Positions 14,209-15,393 of a stretch of DNA of 15,393 nt are shown here, piece by piece. The stretch spans positions 1 to 15,393 of the forward strand of contig RKSB01000129.1 in NCBI GenBank assembly GCA_007571095.1, read 5' to 3'. Both the position numbers and the translations under genes were made by a program. The notes below the pieces were generated by a model that was not told the DNA's origin, did no database searches, and saw nothing but the letters and a program-made list of their open reading frames with translations. Every line of letters begins with the position of its first letter. Position 1 is the first letter of the stretch. This DNA comes from K189A clade bacterium. GTDB lineage: Bacteria; Pseudomonadota; Gammaproteobacteria; Pseudomonadales; Azotimanducaceae.

Positions 14209-15393
14209 TTACTCCCACTCAATGGTTGCAGGCGGTTTGCTGGAAATATCATAGACGACACGGGAGACTTCCTGAATTTCGTTCAGAATCCGGTTGGCAA
14301 CTCGGCCCAGAAAATCGTGCGGCAGTTCTGCCCACCGGGCGGTCATAAAATCAGTGGTGGTAACCGCCCTTAACGAGATGACGTACTGATATCGGCGGGC
14401 ATCACCGGTCACCCCCACTGACTTGACCGGCAGAAACACAGCAAAGGCCTGGCTGACCTGATCGTAGAGATCAGCTTCTTCAAGTGCCTGAAGAAAGAGA
14501 GCATCGGCTCGGCGGAGGATGTCGATATAGGCCGGCTTGACCTCACCCAGAATGCGCACACCAAGCCCGGGGCCGGGAAAGGGGTGGCGGTTAATCAGGG
14601 AATCCGGTAGCCCCAGTGCGGTACCGATGCGCCGAACTTCGTCCTTGAACAACGACTTCAGAGGCTCAATCAGGGGTAACGGCAATTTGTCGGGCAAGCC
14701 GCCGACATTGTGGTGCGATTTGATCAGATGCGCCTTTTGAGTGGTGGCGGCAGCTGATTCGATGACATCCGGGTAGATGGTGCCCTGCCCAAGCCAGCGG
14801 ACGTTATCCATTTGCCTGGCCTCTTTGGCAAACACCTGGATAAAGGTTTGCCCGATGACCTTGCGCTTGGCTTCCGGGTCGGTAACACCGGCCAGTGCTC
14901 GCAGAAAAACTTTCTCGGCATCAATGCGCCGAACTCTGAACTGAAGGCGGTTGTCGCCCTGGCTGGACAATGCGTCCATCACGCTATTTGCCTCGTCTTG
15001 ACGCAGCAGGCCGTTGTCGATAAACAGGCAGGTCAGTCGATCACCCAGTGCCTTGTGCAGAAGGGCGGCGGCGACCGCCGAATCGACGCCGCCGGACAAG
15101 CCCAGAATGACTTCGCCGCCCGCCTGAGTCTGGGTTGTGATCTCCTCGACGATGCTGTCGATGATCTGCGCCGGTGCCCACAAACCGTTGCAGCCACAAA
15201 CGCTGGTCAGAAAGTTTTCGAGAATCGTCTGGCCCTGAGGCGTGTGTGTAACTTCGGGATGAAACTGTAGCCCGAACAGCGACCGGTCGGTGTTCGCCAT
15301 GGCGGCAATGGGTGCATTGTCGCTGGCGGCCAGTGTATGAAACCCGTCGGGCAGAGCGGTCACTCTGTCGCCATGACTCATCCAGACATCCAG
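14209..15393 (-). CDS. guaA: GMP synthase (glutamine-hydrolysing), N-terminus cut by window edge
   Basis: The frame is open through the right edge, where it begins LDVWMSHGD. About 394 of the usual roughly 525 residues are present. The end of the class I amidotransferase domain is seen with the His and Glu of its triad in QFHPEV; the nucleophilic Cys lies outside the window. The ATP pyrophosphatase P-loop is LGLSGGVDSA. Downstream are the family stretches HHNVGGLP, NRHPFPGPGLGVRI and the C-terminal dimerisation domain ending PPATIEWE. It converts XMP to GMP using glutamine and ATP in the cytosol. GC-rich third positions contrast sharply with the AT-rich gene starting three bases after its stop. 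The guaA 3' end is a known integration site for genomic islands. Confidence 0.98.
   Translation of the reverse strand: MDVWMSHGDRVTALPDGFHTLAASDNAPIAAMANTDRSLFGLQFHPEVTHTPQGQTILENFLTSVCGCNGLWAPAQIIDSIVEEITTQTQAGGEVILGLSGGVDSAVAAALLHKALGDRLTCLFIDNGLLRQDEANSVMDALSSQGDNRLQFRVRRIDAEKVFLRALAGVTDPEAKRKVIGQTFIQVFAKEARQMDNVRWLGQGTIYPDVIESAAATTQKAHLIKSHHNVGGLPDKLPLPLIEPLKSLFKDEVRRIGTALGLPDSLINRHPFPGPGLGVRILGEVKPAYIDILRRADALFLQALEEADLYDQVSQAFAVFLPVKSVGVTGDARRYQYVISLRAVTTTDFMTARWAELPHDFLGRVANRILNEIQEVSRVVYDISSKPPATIEWE
14212..14216 (-). promoter_or_regulatory. Ribosome binding site inside the guaA 3' end
   Basis: GGGAG formed by the codons for the last Trp-Glu of guaA, six bases before ATG 14205 of the Rossmann gene. 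The incoming gene thus appears to use guaA sequence for translation initiation. Confidence 0.6.

Noticed and set aside
1..15393. CRISPR array, tRNA or rRNA genes
   Set aside because: No regularly spaced repeats and no recognisable tRNA or rRNA segments were found.

Overview
The window looks like accessory chromosomal DNA from a free-living, probably marine or environmental gammaproteobacterium. GC is moderate, an intact-looking housekeeping guaA runs off the right edge, and the rest is dominated by oxygenases, glutathione-linked enzymes, a type II restriction-modification (RM) pair, repeats and decayed gene copies. The lineage is an inference from protein style; no rRNA or tRNA is present.

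Layout. (1) 1-3497, plus strand: a probable catabolic cluster of PhyH-type Fe(II)/2-oxoglutarate (2OG) oxygenase (cut by the left edge), GST-like protein, family III CoA-transferase and TauD-type 2OG oxygenase. (2) 3547-4039, minus: an unrecognised overlapping gene pair, a 54-aa and a 111-aa ORF, that share a duplicated peptide module. (3) 4089-4333: an inverted-repeat element (E1) lying against the 3' end of an atypical SDR that lacks the catalytic Tyr. (4) 5338-7586, minus: a GFA/CENP-V zinc protein, then a beta-class DNA methyltransferase with an ApaLI-like restriction endonuclease whose reading frame breaks at an A6 run. Upstream lies a decayed second copy of the SDR 5' end (7617-7735), so two direct copies of that segment bracket the RM module. 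(5) 7797-9824: a MOSC - FAD/NAD reductase - [2Fe-2S] fusion. (6) 9825-10447: a gene-poor stretch holding E2, the second copy of the repeat, in the opposite orientation to E1. (7) 10448-12501: cytochrome P450 and a DUF3800 protein. (8) 12646-14208: a visibly AT-rich block with two VOC proteins and a frameshifted Rossmann (HTATIP2-like) gene, directly abutting the stop codon of guaA. (9) 14209-15393: the 3' part of guaA.

How the genes may work together. The plus-strand cluster is consistent with oxidation of an unknown substrate plus CoA-thioester and glutathione chemistry. The P450 and the electron-carrying MOSC-reductase-ferredoxin fusion lie on the same strand and may be an oxygenase and its redox partner. 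GST, GFA and two VOC proteins give the region a glutathione/aldehyde-detoxification flavour. Repeats, direct and inverted duplications, the RM system and the AT-rich block beside guaA (a known island target) mark the region as a plastic, repeatedly invaded locus. I recognise the families by eye; no database search was run.
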